64,000 nt of DNA from an uncultured Fusobacterium sp. (GTDB lineage Bacteria; Fusobacteriota; Fusobacteriia; Fusobacteriales; Fusobacteriaceae), in NCBI GenBank assembly GCA_900541465.1, contig UQJY01000003.1, forward strand, positions 32,529-96,528. Direction: 5' to 3'. The position numbers were made by a program, and so were the translations under genes. The notes under the pieces are model-generated. The model made no database searches, was not told the DNA's origin, and worked only from the letters and a program-made list of their open reading frames with translations. Positions 36,043-45,458 of this stretch are shown here, piece after piece (within the stretch, counting starts at the first letter, position 1; every line of letters begins with the position of its first letter).

Positions 36043-37284
36043 TTATTTTGCAATTTTTTCTATAACTTCGTTAATTGAAACTTCCTCTTGTGTTCTGGCA
36101 TTAAAATCTTTTAAAACAACAACACCTTTGTTAAGCTCATCTTCACCTATAATGATAACATAATTTACACCAAGTTTGTCAGCTTTTTTCATGTGTCCTT
36201 TCATTCCTCTTGCTCCAAAGTCCACAGCTGTCTTTATTCCAGCTTTTCTTAAATCATTTGTAAGTTTCATTGCACATTCTTCAGCCTGTTCTCCAAGCCA
36301 TGCAACATAAACTTCAGGATTTTCGTTTGGCACTTCATCAAGAAGCATCATAATTCTTTCAATTCCTGCAGCAAATCCAAATGCTGGAATTTCTTTATCC
36401 CCAAGCTGTTTTAAAAGGTTGTCGTATCTTCCTCCTCCAAGAACAGTTCCTTGAGAACCAAGTTTATTTGTAACAATTTCATAAACTGTACTTGAATAAT
36501 AATCAAGCCCTCTTACAAGTTTTGGATTCTCAACATATGGAACACCAAACATTGTAAGATATTTTTTAACTGTTTCATAGTGTGTTCTTTCTTCTTCAGA
36601 AAGTGAATCAATAATACTTGGAGCATTTTCTGTATGTTTTCTGCAGGTATCAATTTTACAGTCTAAAACTCTTAATGGATTTGTTTCAAGTCTTCTTTTA
36701 CAGTCATCACAAAGTTCTTCTCTTACAGGCATTAAATAATCTAAAAGAGCCTGTCTGTATTTTTTACGAGATTCCTGCCCTCCGACAGAGTTTATATTTA
36801 CCTCTAAATCTGTAATACCAAGTTTTTCTAAGAAATGATACCCCATAGCAATAACTTCTGCATCAAGAACAGGTGATGATTCCCCTAAAACTTCAACTCC
36901 AACCTGATTGAATTCTCTTTGTCTTCCAGCCTGTGGTCTTTCATATCTAAACATTGAACCTAAGTAGAAGAATTTTGAAACTTCTTCTTTTGCATAAATT
37001 TTATTTTCAAGATATGCTCTTACAACTGAAGCTGTTCCTTCTGGTCTTAAAGTTATGCTTCTGTCACCTTTATCAATAAAAGTGTACATCTCTTTTTCAA
37101 CAACGTCTGTTGCTTCTCCTATTCCTCTTTTGAAAAGGTCTGTCTCTTCAAATATAGGTGTTTTGATGAAAGAATATCCGTAAGATTTAAATAAATCTTC
37201 TGCCATTCTGTGAATATATGAATATTTTGAGGCAGTTCCCTCAATAATGTCTTTTGTTCCCCTCACTGCCTTAATCAGTTTCAT
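36043..37284 (-). CDS. hisS: Histidyl-tRNA synthetase
   Basis: 413 residues, class II. Motif 2 region YLGSMFRYERPQAGRQREFNQ, histidine A motif GLDYYSSTVYEIV, and AAGIERIMMLL (motif 3) are visible, with a C-terminal anticodon-binding domain (PEVYVAWLG...YVIIIGEDEL). A strong AAGGAGG precedes the ATG. It is followed by aspS and preceded by rarA. Confidence 0.97.
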   Translation of the reverse strand: MKLIKAVRGTKDIIEGTASKYSYIHRMAEDLFKSYGYSFIKTPIFEETDLFKRGIGEATDVVEKEMYTFIDKGDRSITLRPEGTASVVRAYLENKIYAKEEVSKFFYLGSMFRYERPQAGRQREFNQVGVEVLGESSPVLDAEVIAMGYHFLEKLGITDLEVNINSVGGQESRKKYRQALLDYLMPVREELCDDCKRRLETNPLRVLDCKIDTCRKHTENAPSIIDSLSEEERTHYETVKKYLTMFGVPYVENPKLVRGLDYYSSTVYEIVTNKLGSQGTVLGGGRYDNLLKQLGDKEIPAFGFAAGIERIMMLLDEVPNENPEVYVAWLGEQAEECAMKLTNDLRKAGIKTAVDFGARGMKGHMKKADKLGVNYVIIIGEDELNKGVVVLKDFNARTQEEVSINEVIEKIAK

Positions 37285-37314
37285 TAATTTCCTCCTGAAT
37301 TTATTAAATAAATT

Positions 37315-38553
37315 TTATTTTCTGTTTTTCCATAATTTTTCAATTTTTTCTCTTATCTGGTTTTCAAATTTGTTGTTTCCCGGCTCATAATATTTTTTTA
37401 CTTTTTTTCTGTAAGCCTGATTAACAAAATTTCCCGGATAATCGTGCGGGTATATATATCCCCTTGCAGAGTCAGATATATGAACCGGCACTTCTTCAAG
37501 GTCTCCGTTTTTTATATCTGAAAGAACTGCATTAATTCCATTATAACACGAGTTGCTTTTAGTTGAAATAGCTAAATAAACAACTGCATGAGCAAGTATA
37601 ATTCTTATCTCAGGCATTCCTATTTTTTCAGAAGCATTGTATGCTGCATCTGCAATTAAAAGTGCCTCAGGATTTGCCATTCCGATATCTTCACTTGCCT
37701 GAATTAAAAGACGTCTTGCAATATATCTTGGGTCTTCTCCTCCGTAAAGAAGTCTTCCCAGCCAGTAAAGTGCAGCATCAGGGTCGCTTCCCCTTATGCT
37801 TTTTATCATTGCTGAAATTATATTGTATTTATCTTCTTCTTTGTGAAAAGAAGCACGTCTTTGTGAAAATATTTTTTCAACTTCACTGTCATTAATATTC
37901 TCGAGATTTTTAAAGTAAAGCTCAAGATAATTAAGGGCGATTCTGCTGTCTCCCTTTGAAATATCTAAGATAATTTCTCTTATGTTTTCAGGAAGAGTTT
38001 TTCCAAGATATTTTTCTCCTCTTTTTAAAATCTCTTTTATATCATCTCTTTCAAGAGCTTTAAACTCAAAGACAAGACATCTTGAAAGAAGAGCGTTGTT
38101 AAGATTATGATACGGGTTTTCTGTTGTTGCCCCGATAAGAATAAGAACTCCAGATTCTGTATAAGAAAGAAGAGCGTCCTGCTGAAGTTTATTAAATCTG
38201 TGAATTTCATCTAAAAATAAAACTGTTTTTCTATTATAAAGCTCTATATCATTTTTTGCTTTTGAAACAATATCCCTTAAATCATTAAGAGAAGCAACAG
38301 TTGCATTTAAAGTTGTTATATTGCAGTCAAGCTCATTTGATATAATCTCTCCCAGAGAGCTTTTACCACACCCTGGAGGACCGAATAAAATCATATTGCT
38401 TATGTTTCCGCTTTTTATGATGTTTGTAAGAATTTTATTCTCTCCTAAAAGTTCTTTCTGCCCTATAAATTCATTTAATTTTTTAGGTCTCAGTTTTAAA
38501 GAAAGAGGCTTTATATCATTATAATTATTTTGAAAAAGAGTTCCCATACTCAT
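37315..38553 (-). CDS. rarA: Replication-associated recombination protein RarA (MgsA)
   Basis: 412 residues from the ATG at 38551-38553, preferred because GGGAG lies 8 bp upstream; the open frame starts 7 codons earlier. AAA+ motifs: Walker A FGPPGCGKSS near 56-65, Walker B VLFLDEIHRF, sensor 1 GATTENPY. The C-terminal RarA tetramerisation region includes RGSDPDAALYWLGRLLYGGEDPRYIARRL. It acts at stalled replication forks. It precedes hisS by 30 bp, echoing the aspS-rarA neighbourhood of Bacillus. Confidence 0.94.
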   Translation of the reverse strand: MSMGTLFQNNYNDIKPLSLKLRPKKLNEFIGQKELLGENKILTNIIKSGNISNMILFGPPGCGKSSLGEIISNELDCNITTLNATVASLNDLRDIVSKAKNDIELYNRKTVLFLDEIHRFNKLQQDALLSYTESGVLILIGATTENPYHNLNNALLSRCLVFEFKALERDDIKEILKRGEKYLGKTLPENIREIILDISKGDSRIALNYLELYFKNLENINDSEVEKIFSQRRASFHKEEDKYNIISAMIKSIRGSDPDAALYWLGRLLYGGEDPRYIARRLLIQASEDIGMANPEALLIADAAYNASEKIGMPEIRIILAHAVVYLAISTKSNSCYNGINAVLSDIKNGDLEEVPVHISDSARGYIYPHDYPGNFVNQAYRKKVKKYYEPGNNKFENQIREKIEKLWKNRK

Positions 38554-38583
38554 AAAATCTTCTCCCAAAAACATAGAAATAAA

Positions 38584-38608
38584 AAGACGTGCCTCTAAAA
38601 CACGTCTT
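38584..38608 (-). terminator. Terminator after secG
   Basis: 8-bp stem AAGACGTG (38584-38591) / CACGTCTT (38601-38608), followed on the minus strand by a TTTTTATTT tract. It separates secG from rarA. Confidence 0.75.
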
Positions 38609-38615
38609 CAATTTT

Positions 38616-38843
38616 TTATGATAAGTATAAGTATAATAAAAGTGCTGTAATTATAAACAGAGCTGCCACAATTTTAGTTGCTTTTGCAAGAGGTCCTCCG
38701 TCTTTTGATAATCCGAAAACTGTATTTGCACTTCCCATTCCCATACTTCCAGAAAGTCCACGACTCCTGTCAGGCTGTATTAAAACTAATACAATCAGGG
38801 CAATGGCAAAGATAAATAACAAAGCTGTAAGTAACCCTTCCAT
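38616..38843 (-). CDS. secG: Preprotein translocase subunit SecG
   Basis: 75 residues from the ATG at 38841-38843, 6 bp after TTGGAGG; an upstream in-frame TTG is the ribosome site itself. Two membrane segments (about 2-21 and 54-73) flank the conserved LIQPDRSRGLSGSMG and NTVFG. SecG assists SecYE in protein export. Confidence 0.93.
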   Translation of the reverse strand: MEGLLTALLFIFAIALIVLVLIQPDRSRGLSGSMGMGSANTVFGLSKDGGPLAKATKIVAALFIITALLLYLYLS

Positions 38844-38942
38844 TTTTTCCTCCAATTTCGTTTATATTCTCATAATATTATAATACATTATTAGAGATTT
38901 GAAAAGAATTATATTCAATAAAAAGTATTATTTTAGAAAAAT

Positions 38943-38985
38943 AAAAAAGACTAGGGTTAATATTGGCATGACCCTTGTCTTTTTT
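38943..38985. terminator. Bidirectional terminator upstream of secG
   Basis: Arms 38943-38957 and 38971-38985 (AAAAAAGAC-T-AGGGT with one internal mismatch) with A and T tracts at the ends. It insulates secG from the structured RNA region. Confidence 0.7.
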
Positions 38986-39045
38986 GCTTTGTGTTTTCTT
39001 AATCAATTTTCCTAATTTTGATAATAGTAGTTTTTCTGTTATTAT

Positions 39046-39270
39046 CTAAAAAAGTATATTAGTCTCTGACTATATAATTTTTATGTGGGTGCAGAAAGCT
39101 ATGGCGTTGCTTAAAGCACCTGCTTTTTTTATTGCAGTGAGATGTCTTTTTCGTTGTTTTCTCTCAACGCTCGGCGTAGTATATGAAAGCCCCTACGTGG
39201 GTCCCAACCCTGCAAACAAGTCAGTAGCATTCGCCTTATTCTCCAATGCCCGAAATTTCAACTATTTTAT
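39046..39270 (-). ncRNA. Structured RNA candidate of about 225 nt, identity unknown
   Basis: The 434-bp gap 38844-39277 holds an unusually GC-rich block (39085-39260). On the minus strand a TATAAT (39277-39282) with TTTACT (39300-39305, 17 bp) precedes it, and ATATAGTC-aga-GACTAATAT plus a T6 tract (39051-39081) ends it. Hairpins seen: GCAUU/AAUGC, GGG/CCC, GUAG/CUAC, CGUUG/CAACG, all inside UUGCAG/CUGCAA, then GGUGC/GCACC. No T-loop, tmRNA tag, SRP or RNase P motif was found. Confidence 0.5.
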
Positions 39271-39277
39271 ATTAACA

Positions 39278-39577
39278 TTATACCTTTTTTGCTAGAAAAA
39301 GTAAATTTATAACTTCTTCCATTTTTCTGCTTGTTCTAAATTTCACATATTTTCTAGGCTTTGAATGTATTATATCTGTCTGATTTCTTGGGTCGAAAAT
39401 CTTTCTGGCTTTTGTCTCTCTTACCTCAAATATGCCGAAGTTTTTGAAAACAACTTTCGAAGAGGTTTTAAAAATATCTTTCAATGTTTCAAGAAATTCA
39501 TCTACATCTTCCGTTGATTTTTTTATATCCATATTATTCATTTCTGCATAAAGTTTTACAAAATCTTTTTTTATCAT
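39278..39577 (-). CDS. HU/IHF-family DNA-binding protein, copy 2
   Basis: 99 residues. The HU-family arm region is recognisable: NFGIFEVRETKARKIFDPRNQTDI and YVKFRTSRKMEEVIN. Compared with canonical HU the usual NPRTGE motif is altered to DPRNQTD. It starts 4 bp inside the end of the upstream paralogue. The gene's 3' end lies within the promoter of the structured RNA candidate. Confidence 0.8.
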   Translation of the reverse strand: MIKKDFVKLYAEMNNMDIKKSTEDVDEFLETLKDIFKTSSKVVFKNFGIFEVRETKARKIFDPRNQTDIIHSKPRKYVKFRTSRKMEEVINLLFLAKKV

Positions 39578-39873
39578 TTTTCTGTTTCCTCCTCAAGATG
39601 AAGCTCATCTTTCAAAAGTCTGCTTACAGTAAATTTTATATACTTTCTCGGCTTTGCATGATTTTTTTTATTTATTCTTCTCGGGTCGCAGACATCTCTT
39701 TCTTTGGTTTCTTTCACTTCAAATATTCCAAATTTCTTAAAAGTTATTTTCTCAGTCTCTGAAAGGGCTTTTTTCAAAACAGATATAAATTTATCAATTT
39801 TTTCTTCAGCACAAATATTTTCTATTCCATTTCTTTCAGCATAAAATTTTATTATCTCTTTTTTGGTTGTCAT
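39574..39873 (-). CDS. HU/IHF-family DNA-binding protein, copy 1
   Basis: 99 residues, paralogue of the downstream copy: KFGIFEVKETKERDVCDPRRINKK and YIKFTVSRLLKDEL. Both are longer and more divergent than ordinary 90-residue HU. The start follows AAGGGGG. It follows the autotransporter after a terminator, so it has its own promoter or is read through. Confidence 0.8.
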   Translation of the reverse strand: MTTKKEIIKFYAERNGIENICAEEKIDKFISVLKKALSETEKITFKKFGIFEVKETKERDVCDPRRINKKNHAKPRKYIKFTVSRLLKDELHLEEETEK

Positions 39874-39900
39874 AACCTTTTCCCCTTGTTTTTATTTTTT

Positions 39901-39936
39901 AAAAGAGGCTGTTACAAAAATTTTATAACAGCCCCC
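39901..39936 (-). terminator. Autotransporter terminator
   Basis: 8-bp perfect stem GGCTGTTA (39907-39914) / TAACAGCC (39926-39933), with a TCTTTT tract on the minus strand. Confidence 0.8.
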
Positions 39937-39978
39937 AGATAATTTATTATTTATTTTTGTTCATATACATTTATAAAA

Positions 39979-42900
39979 CTAAAATCTGTAAGAAATTCCT
40001 GCTGTAACTCTTGAGTCATCTCCAGAATCACTCCACATTGTTTCATATTTTCCGTTTACTCCGAAACCTGAAACGTGTTCATAGTCAAATCCTACATGAG
40101 CAGTTCCTCTTGTTTTATCAATTTCAGGATTTCCAAGATTAATATTATCTATTCCATAAACAGATATTACAGTTTCTTCATTTCTGTTTACATCAGCCAT
40201 TGAGTATTTTACTCCTGCTTCAAGTTCAAGAAGTCCTTTTTCAAAGTTAAATCCTTTTACTATATTCATTCCTGCACCTGCTTCAAATACATGAACATCT
40301 TTATTATCTACTTTTACTCCGTTTCCTTCTGCATTATCCTGCATAATATAGTCATAAGTAAATGATAAGTTTGGTTCAAGTCTTACTGTTTCTGTAAGAG
40401 CTATATCTCTTTTAACATATCCTCCTAAAGTTATTGCAAAAGAATCAGCACTTCCTTTTCCATTTACTTCTAAATCACTTATTGTATATCCTAAGTTTCC
40501 TGTTAAATCAAATCCATTTACAGAATGTTTTGCATAAGCTCCTATATAGTAGTTATCTCCTTTAAGAGTTCCTGCATCTTTTACATCAATTTCTGTGTCT
40601 CCTCCTCCAAGAGCAATTCCTAAAGATGTATTATCAGATACACCATATTCAATCATACCAACCATTGATTTAATATCGCTGTCATATCCTTTAACTTTGT
40701 TTGCTCCGTCATATTCAACATCAGAATTTATATATTTTGCATTAGCAAGCCATTCCCCTTTATTTGCTTTTTTACCCCATTCATTTACAGCACTCATAAA
40801 TGAGTTAGAAATATCTCTTGTAATTTTGTATCCTGTTGTTGCAAGAGTATCTCCTAAAGCTCCTTTTCCATTAATTGCATTTGCAATAGATGAAACGTCA
40901 GAGTTATTTAAAGTATCTAGGATTTCACTGTTTGAAGAAGCATTTTCAAGCATTTCTTCATAAATTCCAGAATATCTTTCATCAATATTCATTTCTTTTG
41001 CAGATTTTACTCTTAATTCTTTTGAAGTATCATCTTTTGCAGTTGTAAATATTGCAGAAGCTGTTACTTTATCTTTTATACCTGCAAGATTATTTTTTGT
41101 TGTATCATCAAGATTATATTCTGCTCCTGCTTCAAGTTTCATATCTTTTCCAATATTCATTTGGAATTTAGCATTTTCTCCAAAAGTTGAATTTCCAATA
41201 ACTTTGTTTACAGCTTCATTATTTATAAATTCAATACCTTTTTCAGCAGTTCCTTTTAATTCTCCAGTTAAAGTACCATTTTGGATAGTTGTTTTTTCTC
41301 CTGCTTTTGTTGTTGTGCCATGAGAAACATCTGCATTTGCTCCTATTTTCCAAATAGAATTTCCTAAATCAAGAGTATCAATATTTTTTAATTTATAATC
41401 GAAAGTATCTCCCGCTGATTTTTCAAGTTTTACAATATCTTTTCCACCATTTCCGTTAATTTCTCCAACTGTTCCAAGAATATTCTTTATTGTTAAAACA
41501 TCATTTTCTGTTCCAAGAGTAATGCTGTCAATATTTATTGTTTTATCAGAAGAAGTTTGTCCATCTCCAAGAGTAATATCTGCTCCCAATATTTCTCCAT
41601 TAGTTTCATTAAAACTAATTCCTCCTTTAATATCAATATTGTTTCCTAATATTACTTTCGTATTATCTTTTGAAGTTTGATGTCCAGAGAAAACAAGTCC
41701 TTCTTGCAGATTTAATTTATTAATTGTTGTATTTGTTTTTCTAGTAGTTAGAATTTCAAGTTTTGTAATATTATATCCTTTATCGTGGACTTGTGTACTA
41801 TTTTTTAAAATAGTCATTCCTTTTCCTTCAACTTTACCTAAAACTTTTGAATTTTCTTCTATTGTTAAAATTCCTTTTTTATCAAGTTTAACAGCAATGA
41901 CATTATCAAGAGGGTTTCCTTTATACCCTGTATATTTATTTCCTGCAATAGCATTTATAACAGAATTTCCAGTAAGAGTTAAATTTCCATTTACTTCTAA
42001 AAGAGTTCCATCTTTTTCAAAATATCCAATAATAGTTGAATTATTAAGAGTTAAATCATTATTTGTACTTATTACAGTTTTATCAGAGTTATCATCACTT
42101 CCAACTACTGTTGTAATATGATTTCCTGTTAAAGTTTTATTATCAAGAGTTACAGTTTCAGTTAATTTTCCATTAGTAGTATATCTGTCAACAAATAAGT
42201 TTGTATTTTCTGCTAAAGTTCCACCAGTAAATTTCTTTTCTTCTGCTATATTTTCTATTTGATTAGTTGCAACAAAAATATTACCTTTTTCTACTCTTGA
42301 AATTTTTATATTTTTCTTATCTTTAGCATCAATTCTTATTCCATTTTCAACTACTGAAGAACCAAAATATTCTCCACTTCCAGTATCTTTTACTATAGTG
42401 ACTCCATTATTAGTGATATTTCCATATAAAACAGGTTTATTTATATAATTAAATACAATACCATTATTCTCTCCTTTATGTTCAAGGTCATCACCTGTAT
42501 ACATTCCATAACCACCATTATTATTGATTATACCATTATTCAAAATATTTAATGTTTCTTCAGAAATTACACCATAGCTTTTTTGCCCATAACCACCTGT
42601 GTTAGCAATAATTCCATAGTTTTCTGCTATTGCACCAGCTGTTGCAAGTTGTCCGTCATTTCCAACGTTAGCAATAATTCCGTAGTTGATTGCTTTATTA
42701 CCGCCTTTATCACCAGCAGCATATTGTCCCGCAGTATCACTATTAGCAATTATTCCATAGTTATATCCTGTATTATTTTTTCCTTGTATTTCCTGTCCTG
42801 CTTTTCCTTTGTTGGCAATTAAACCATAGTTATAGATTTCACTATTTTCTCCAGCCAATCTTTGTCCCAAATGTCCATCATTTATTATTAAGCCATAGTT

Positions 42901-43962
42901 AAAACCAGAACCATTTTTTGAATTTAACACTTGTCCAAGTCCAACTAATTGTTTATTTCCTTTGTTAGCAATAATTCCATAATTATATATCTTAATGTTT
43001 TCAGTTCCAACAGAATTTTGTCCTCTTTGTGAATCTGTTGCAATAACCCCATAATTTTTTAATATACTATTACTTCCATTAACGCCTTGTCCAGACTCTC
43101 CAGCTCCTATTATAATTCCATAGTTTACAGCTAAAGAATCATTTAAAATATTTTGTCCATGACTACCAGTTTTTATTGTGCCATAGTTATAAACTCTTCC
43201 GTTATTTCCAGCATATTGAACATGAGTTCCAATAAGTGTTCCATAGTTATAAGCACTTGAGTTAAGTTCAGCTCTTTGAACCATTTCTCTGGAAGTCATT
43301 GTACCATAGTTATAAACTTCACTATTTTTTCTTGCTGTCTGTCCACTATGCCCCCAGCCTTTATTTTGTGAATTTTTATCTGGATCATATTTTATAGTTA
43401 TTTTTCCATAGTTTACTGCTTTTCCTCCATTAATAGCAGTTTGAACACCTTTTCCAGTATCTTTTCCGTCTATTTCTTCAGCGTCTTTTAACTCTCCAGT
43501 CCAATCTTTTCCATTAACAGAAATAGTTCCCTTTCCATCTGCTCTTAAAATATTATTATCTGCTAAACCGCTGTTTACTTTTTTCAATTCTAATCCTGAA
43601 TTATAATCTCCATTATCAGTTTCTAATTTTACATCTTTACCCGCAATCAATAAACTTACATTTTTTATATTTTGTTTTACAGTAGTTGACATAAGGGCAG
43701 AATTATTATTTATAATATCTTTACTTAATACAACATCACTTCCAATTTTTATATCTTCTTTCAGTATATTTTCTTGTGTTCCTATACCATCAAGCCAAAT
43801 GTCATGTGAAATATAAGTCCCATTTCCTTCAATGATAGAACCTTCTTCTGCTCCAAAAGAAACCAGTCCTGTAATAAGAAAAGTAACTACAACCCCCAAT
43901 GTAATTTTCACTTTTCTTTTAAGAAATCTTTTCAAAGAATTTTCCACATAACTTTTACCCAT
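39979..43962 (-). CDS. Type V autotransporter with YNYG-repeat passenger
   Basis: 1327 residues. A long signal region (about 1-37, basic stretch KRFLKRKVKITLG then hydrophobic) is typical of large fusobacterial autotransporters. The passenger contains at least a dozen repeats of roughly 22 residues around YNYGIIANxGxxGQ (residues about 215-480), then a beta-helix-like Asn/Thr-rich section. The C-terminal ~270 residues are the barrel (EWGKKANKGEWLANAKY... to GISYRF), ending in Phe. The passenger is exported to the surface; ligand unknown. It starts after AAGAGGTGG. The reading frame is intact. Confidence 0.92.
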   Translation of the reverse strand: MGKSYVENSLKRFLKRKVKITLGVVVTFLITGLVSFGAEEGSIIEGNGTYISHDIWLDGIGTQENILKEDIKIGSDVVLSKDIINNNSALMSTTVKQNIKNVSLLIAGKDVKLETDNGDYNSGLELKKVNSGLADNNILRADGKGTISVNGKDWTGELKDAEEIDGKDTGKGVQTAINGGKAVNYGKITIKYDPDKNSQNKGWGHSGQTARKNSEVYNYGTMTSREMVQRAELNSSAYNYGTLIGTHVQYAGNNGRVYNYGTIKTGSHGQNILNDSLAVNYGIIIGAGESGQGVNGSNSILKNYGVIATDSQRGQNSVGTENIKIYNYGIIANKGNKQLVGLGQVLNSKNGSGFNYGLIINDGHLGQRLAGENSEIYNYGLIANKGKAGQEIQGKNNTGYNYGIIANSDTAGQYAAGDKGGNKAINYGIIANVGNDGQLATAGAIAENYGIIANTGGYGQKSYGVISEETLNILNNGIINNNGGYGMYTGDDLEHKGENNGIVFNYINKPVLYGNITNNGVTIVKDTGSGEYFGSSVVENGIRIDAKDKKNIKISRVEKGNIFVATNQIENIAEEKKFTGGTLAENTNLFVDRYTTNGKLTETVTLDNKTLTGNHITTVVGSDDNSDKTVISTNNDLTLNNSTIIGYFEKDGTLLEVNGNLTLTGNSVINAIAGNKYTGYKGNPLDNVIAVKLDKKGILTIEENSKVLGKVEGKGMTILKNSTQVHDKGYNITKLEILTTRKTNTTINKLNLQEGLVFSGHQTSKDNTKVILGNNIDIKGGISFNETNGEILGADITLGDGQTSSDKTINIDSITLGTENDVLTIKNILGTVGEINGNGGKDIVKLEKSAGDTFDYKLKNIDTLDLGNSIWKIGANADVSHGTTTKAGEKTTIQNGTLTGELKGTAEKGIEFINNEAVNKVIGNSTFGENAKFQMNIGKDMKLEAGAEYNLDDTTKNNLAGIKDKVTASAIFTTAKDDTSKELRVKSAKEMNIDERYSGIYEEMLENASSNSEILDTLNNSDVSSIANAINGKGALGDTLATTGYKITRDISNSFMSAVNEWGKKANKGEWLANAKYINSDVEYDGANKVKGYDSDIKSMVGMIEYGVSDNTSLGIALGGGDTEIDVKDAGTLKGDNYYIGAYAKHSVNGFDLTGNLGYTISDLEVNGKGSADSFAITLGGYVKRDIALTETVRLEPNLSFTYDYIMQDNAEGNGVKVDNKDVHVFEAGAGMNIVKGFNFEKGLLELEAGVKYSMADVNRNEETVISVYGIDNINLGNPEIDKTRGTAHVGFDYEHVSGFGVNGKYETMWSDSGDDSRVTAGISYRF

Positions 43963-44561
43963 ATTAAAACCACCTCTTTTAAAAATTAAAATTCTTTAAG
44001 ATTTTAAAAATACAAAAAAAAACCAGTGTCTTTATAACACTGGCAAAATAAATATTTTAAAGTCGAAAATTAAGTTTAGTTGGTTATAAGTTTTTATACG
44101 CTGGTAAAGTCAAAAAAGAGTATGTATTTTTTATAATTTTTTAAAAAAAAATCGTAAAAAAGTAGTATATTTATTTGGTTTTCTTGCTGTTTAATTAATT
44201 ATAAGTAATTATACAGCATAAAAAATTATCCCCTTTTTTTATTTATTAACATATATTTTCTCTTTTGTCAAATTTTTTTAGAATTTATATATTTTTTAAG
44301 AGTTTTTTCAAATTTTTTGAAAAATTTTTTATTATTTTTTTATTTCTCTCTTTTTAATGTTTTTATCTGTCTTTTCAATTTTATATTTTCTTAAATTTGT
44401 ACTGTTTTGTTAAAACTTTAATCGTTTTTCGTGTGTTTTGATTAATATTTCAGCACAAATATTTTTGACTTTTCAATTTTATTTCTGTATAATGCAGTCA
44501 TGTCAGCTGATTAAATATTGGAGAAATTTCTCTGAACTTTTATTTTTTAAAGGGAGGTAAA
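43963..44561. other. 599-bp regulatory gap upstream of the autotransporter and replication cassette
   Basis: AT-rich, no coding frame. On the minus strand there are two possible promoters: TTGACA-17-TAATAA (44243-44271) and TTGACT-18-TTATAA (44084-44113). A near-perfect palindrome lies at 44185-44218 (TGCTGT-t-TAATTA arms). A hairpin CCAGTGT/ACACTGG with a T9 tract on the minus strand (44014-44043) would stop a transcript of about 64 nt, or attenuate the autotransporter leader 50 bp before its start. The plus-strand promoter for the cassette is listed separately. Confidence 0.55.
44465..44493 (+). promoter_or_regulatory. Promoter of the replication cassette
   Basis: TTGACT (44465-44470), 17 bp, TATAAT (44488-44493). 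The leader holds a small palindrome TCAGCTGA and GGAGAAATTTCTC, then AGGGAGG 6 bp before the ATG at 44562. Confidence 0.7.
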
Positions 44562-45011
44562 ATGTCTAAACAAATATTTAATTGTAATAAGAAAAATTTA
44601 TATCACAAATCTTCAAATTTTTACAAGGAAAGAGAATATGAGAGAATTTTCCTTATCACCCATCCTGACTTTAAGGAAGACCCAGCAGAAAAAATTAAAT
44701 ACTACAAACAGTGTATTGATTATCTTGAAAACTTTATGCTGTATTTTCCCTGCCGTGAAATGAGCAGGATTGAATATTTTTTTATACAAAAGGCTTTAAA
44801 CACTCTTACACCTCTTGCGAAACCACATAAACTTGCCGACTTTTTAAAAATAGATGTAGATTACATATATGATGCCATTGAAGATGAAATTCTCCCCCAT
44901 TTTAATTATGGGAGCAGTTATTCCATTAAAACCGCTGAAATTATCCCTTTTCTAAATAACTCTTACAGCAGTATCTTAAACAGAAGAAAACTTCATTGTG
45001 GAAAACATTAA
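44562..45011 (+). CDS. Phage-type protein with C-terminal excisionase-like HTH
   Basis: 149 residues, not recognised as a named family. The C-terminal half (about 90-140: AKPHKLADFLKIDVDYIYDAIEDEILPHFNYG...IPFL) has the pattern of a small winged HTH of the excisionase/MerR-like helix-turn-helix group. The N-terminal half is helical. It overlaps the next gene by 14 bp and heads the four-gene cassette. Confidence 0.6.
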   Translation: MSKQIFNCNKKNLYHKSSNFYKEREYERIFLITHPDFKEDPAEKIKYYKQCIDYLENFMLYFPCREMSRIEYFFIQKALNTLTPLAKPHKLADFLKIDVDYIYDAIEDEILPHFNYGSSYSIKTAEIIPFLNNSYSSILNRRKLHCGKH

Positions 45012-45444
45012 TTTAAATAATTCAGGGTATGTCAGAGAGAGATTTACATTTCTCTTTGACGGCCTTGATATTGATGATTTCAGACGAACTTCCGCAGAAA
45101 ATGAAAAAAGAATTCTTGATGAAAGAATAAAATCTATTCTGAGAGAAGAACGGAGAAAAAGAAAGCAAAGGAGAATCTGGGATATGGCAAAAGACATTCA
45201 AGATGAAATAAACGAGTATCTTATTAAGGCATCTAAGCCTAAAAATGATTTTGAAAAAATACTTATGAATAAAATGACTAAAGAACTTGGGACGGTTACT
45301 TCTGCTAAAGAACTTTCCCTTTTTTTAAAAATTGGAAAAAGCTCTATATACAGAGGGCTTGATACAGGGGAAATCTTATCTTTCAGAAGCGGAAAAAGAA
45401 GATTTATATTAACTGAGGGAGTTCTTCCATTTTTACGGGACTAA
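44998..45444 (+). CDS. Second phage-type protein with C-terminal excisionase-like HTH
   Basis: 148 residues from a GTG start inside the previous gene. A highly charged helical middle (ILDERIKSILREERRKRKQRR, about 40-60) precedes a winged HTH like that of the preceding protein: TSAKELSLFLKIGKSSIYRGLDTGEILSFRSGKRRFIL...LPFL. The two may be distant paralogues sharing only the C-terminal domain. Role unknown; control of excision or replication is plausible. Confidence 0.6.
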   Translation: MENINLNNSGYVRERFTFLFDGLDIDDFRRTSAENEKRILDERIKSILREERRKRKQRRIWDMAKDIQDEINEYLIKASKPKNDFEKILMNKMTKELGTVTSAKELSLFLKIGKSSIYRGLDTGEILSFRSGKRRFILTEGVLPFLRD

Positions 45445-45458
45445 AAAAGGAGGTTTGT

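Noticed and set aside
40595..40963. 122-codon plus-strand frame inside the autotransporter
   Set aside because: Complement of the barrel domain; composition reflects antisense codons.
42500..43400. Regular repeats in DNA suggesting a CRISPR array
   Set aside because: They encode the YNYG protein repeats of the autotransporter in frame, are not identical, and lack constant spacers.
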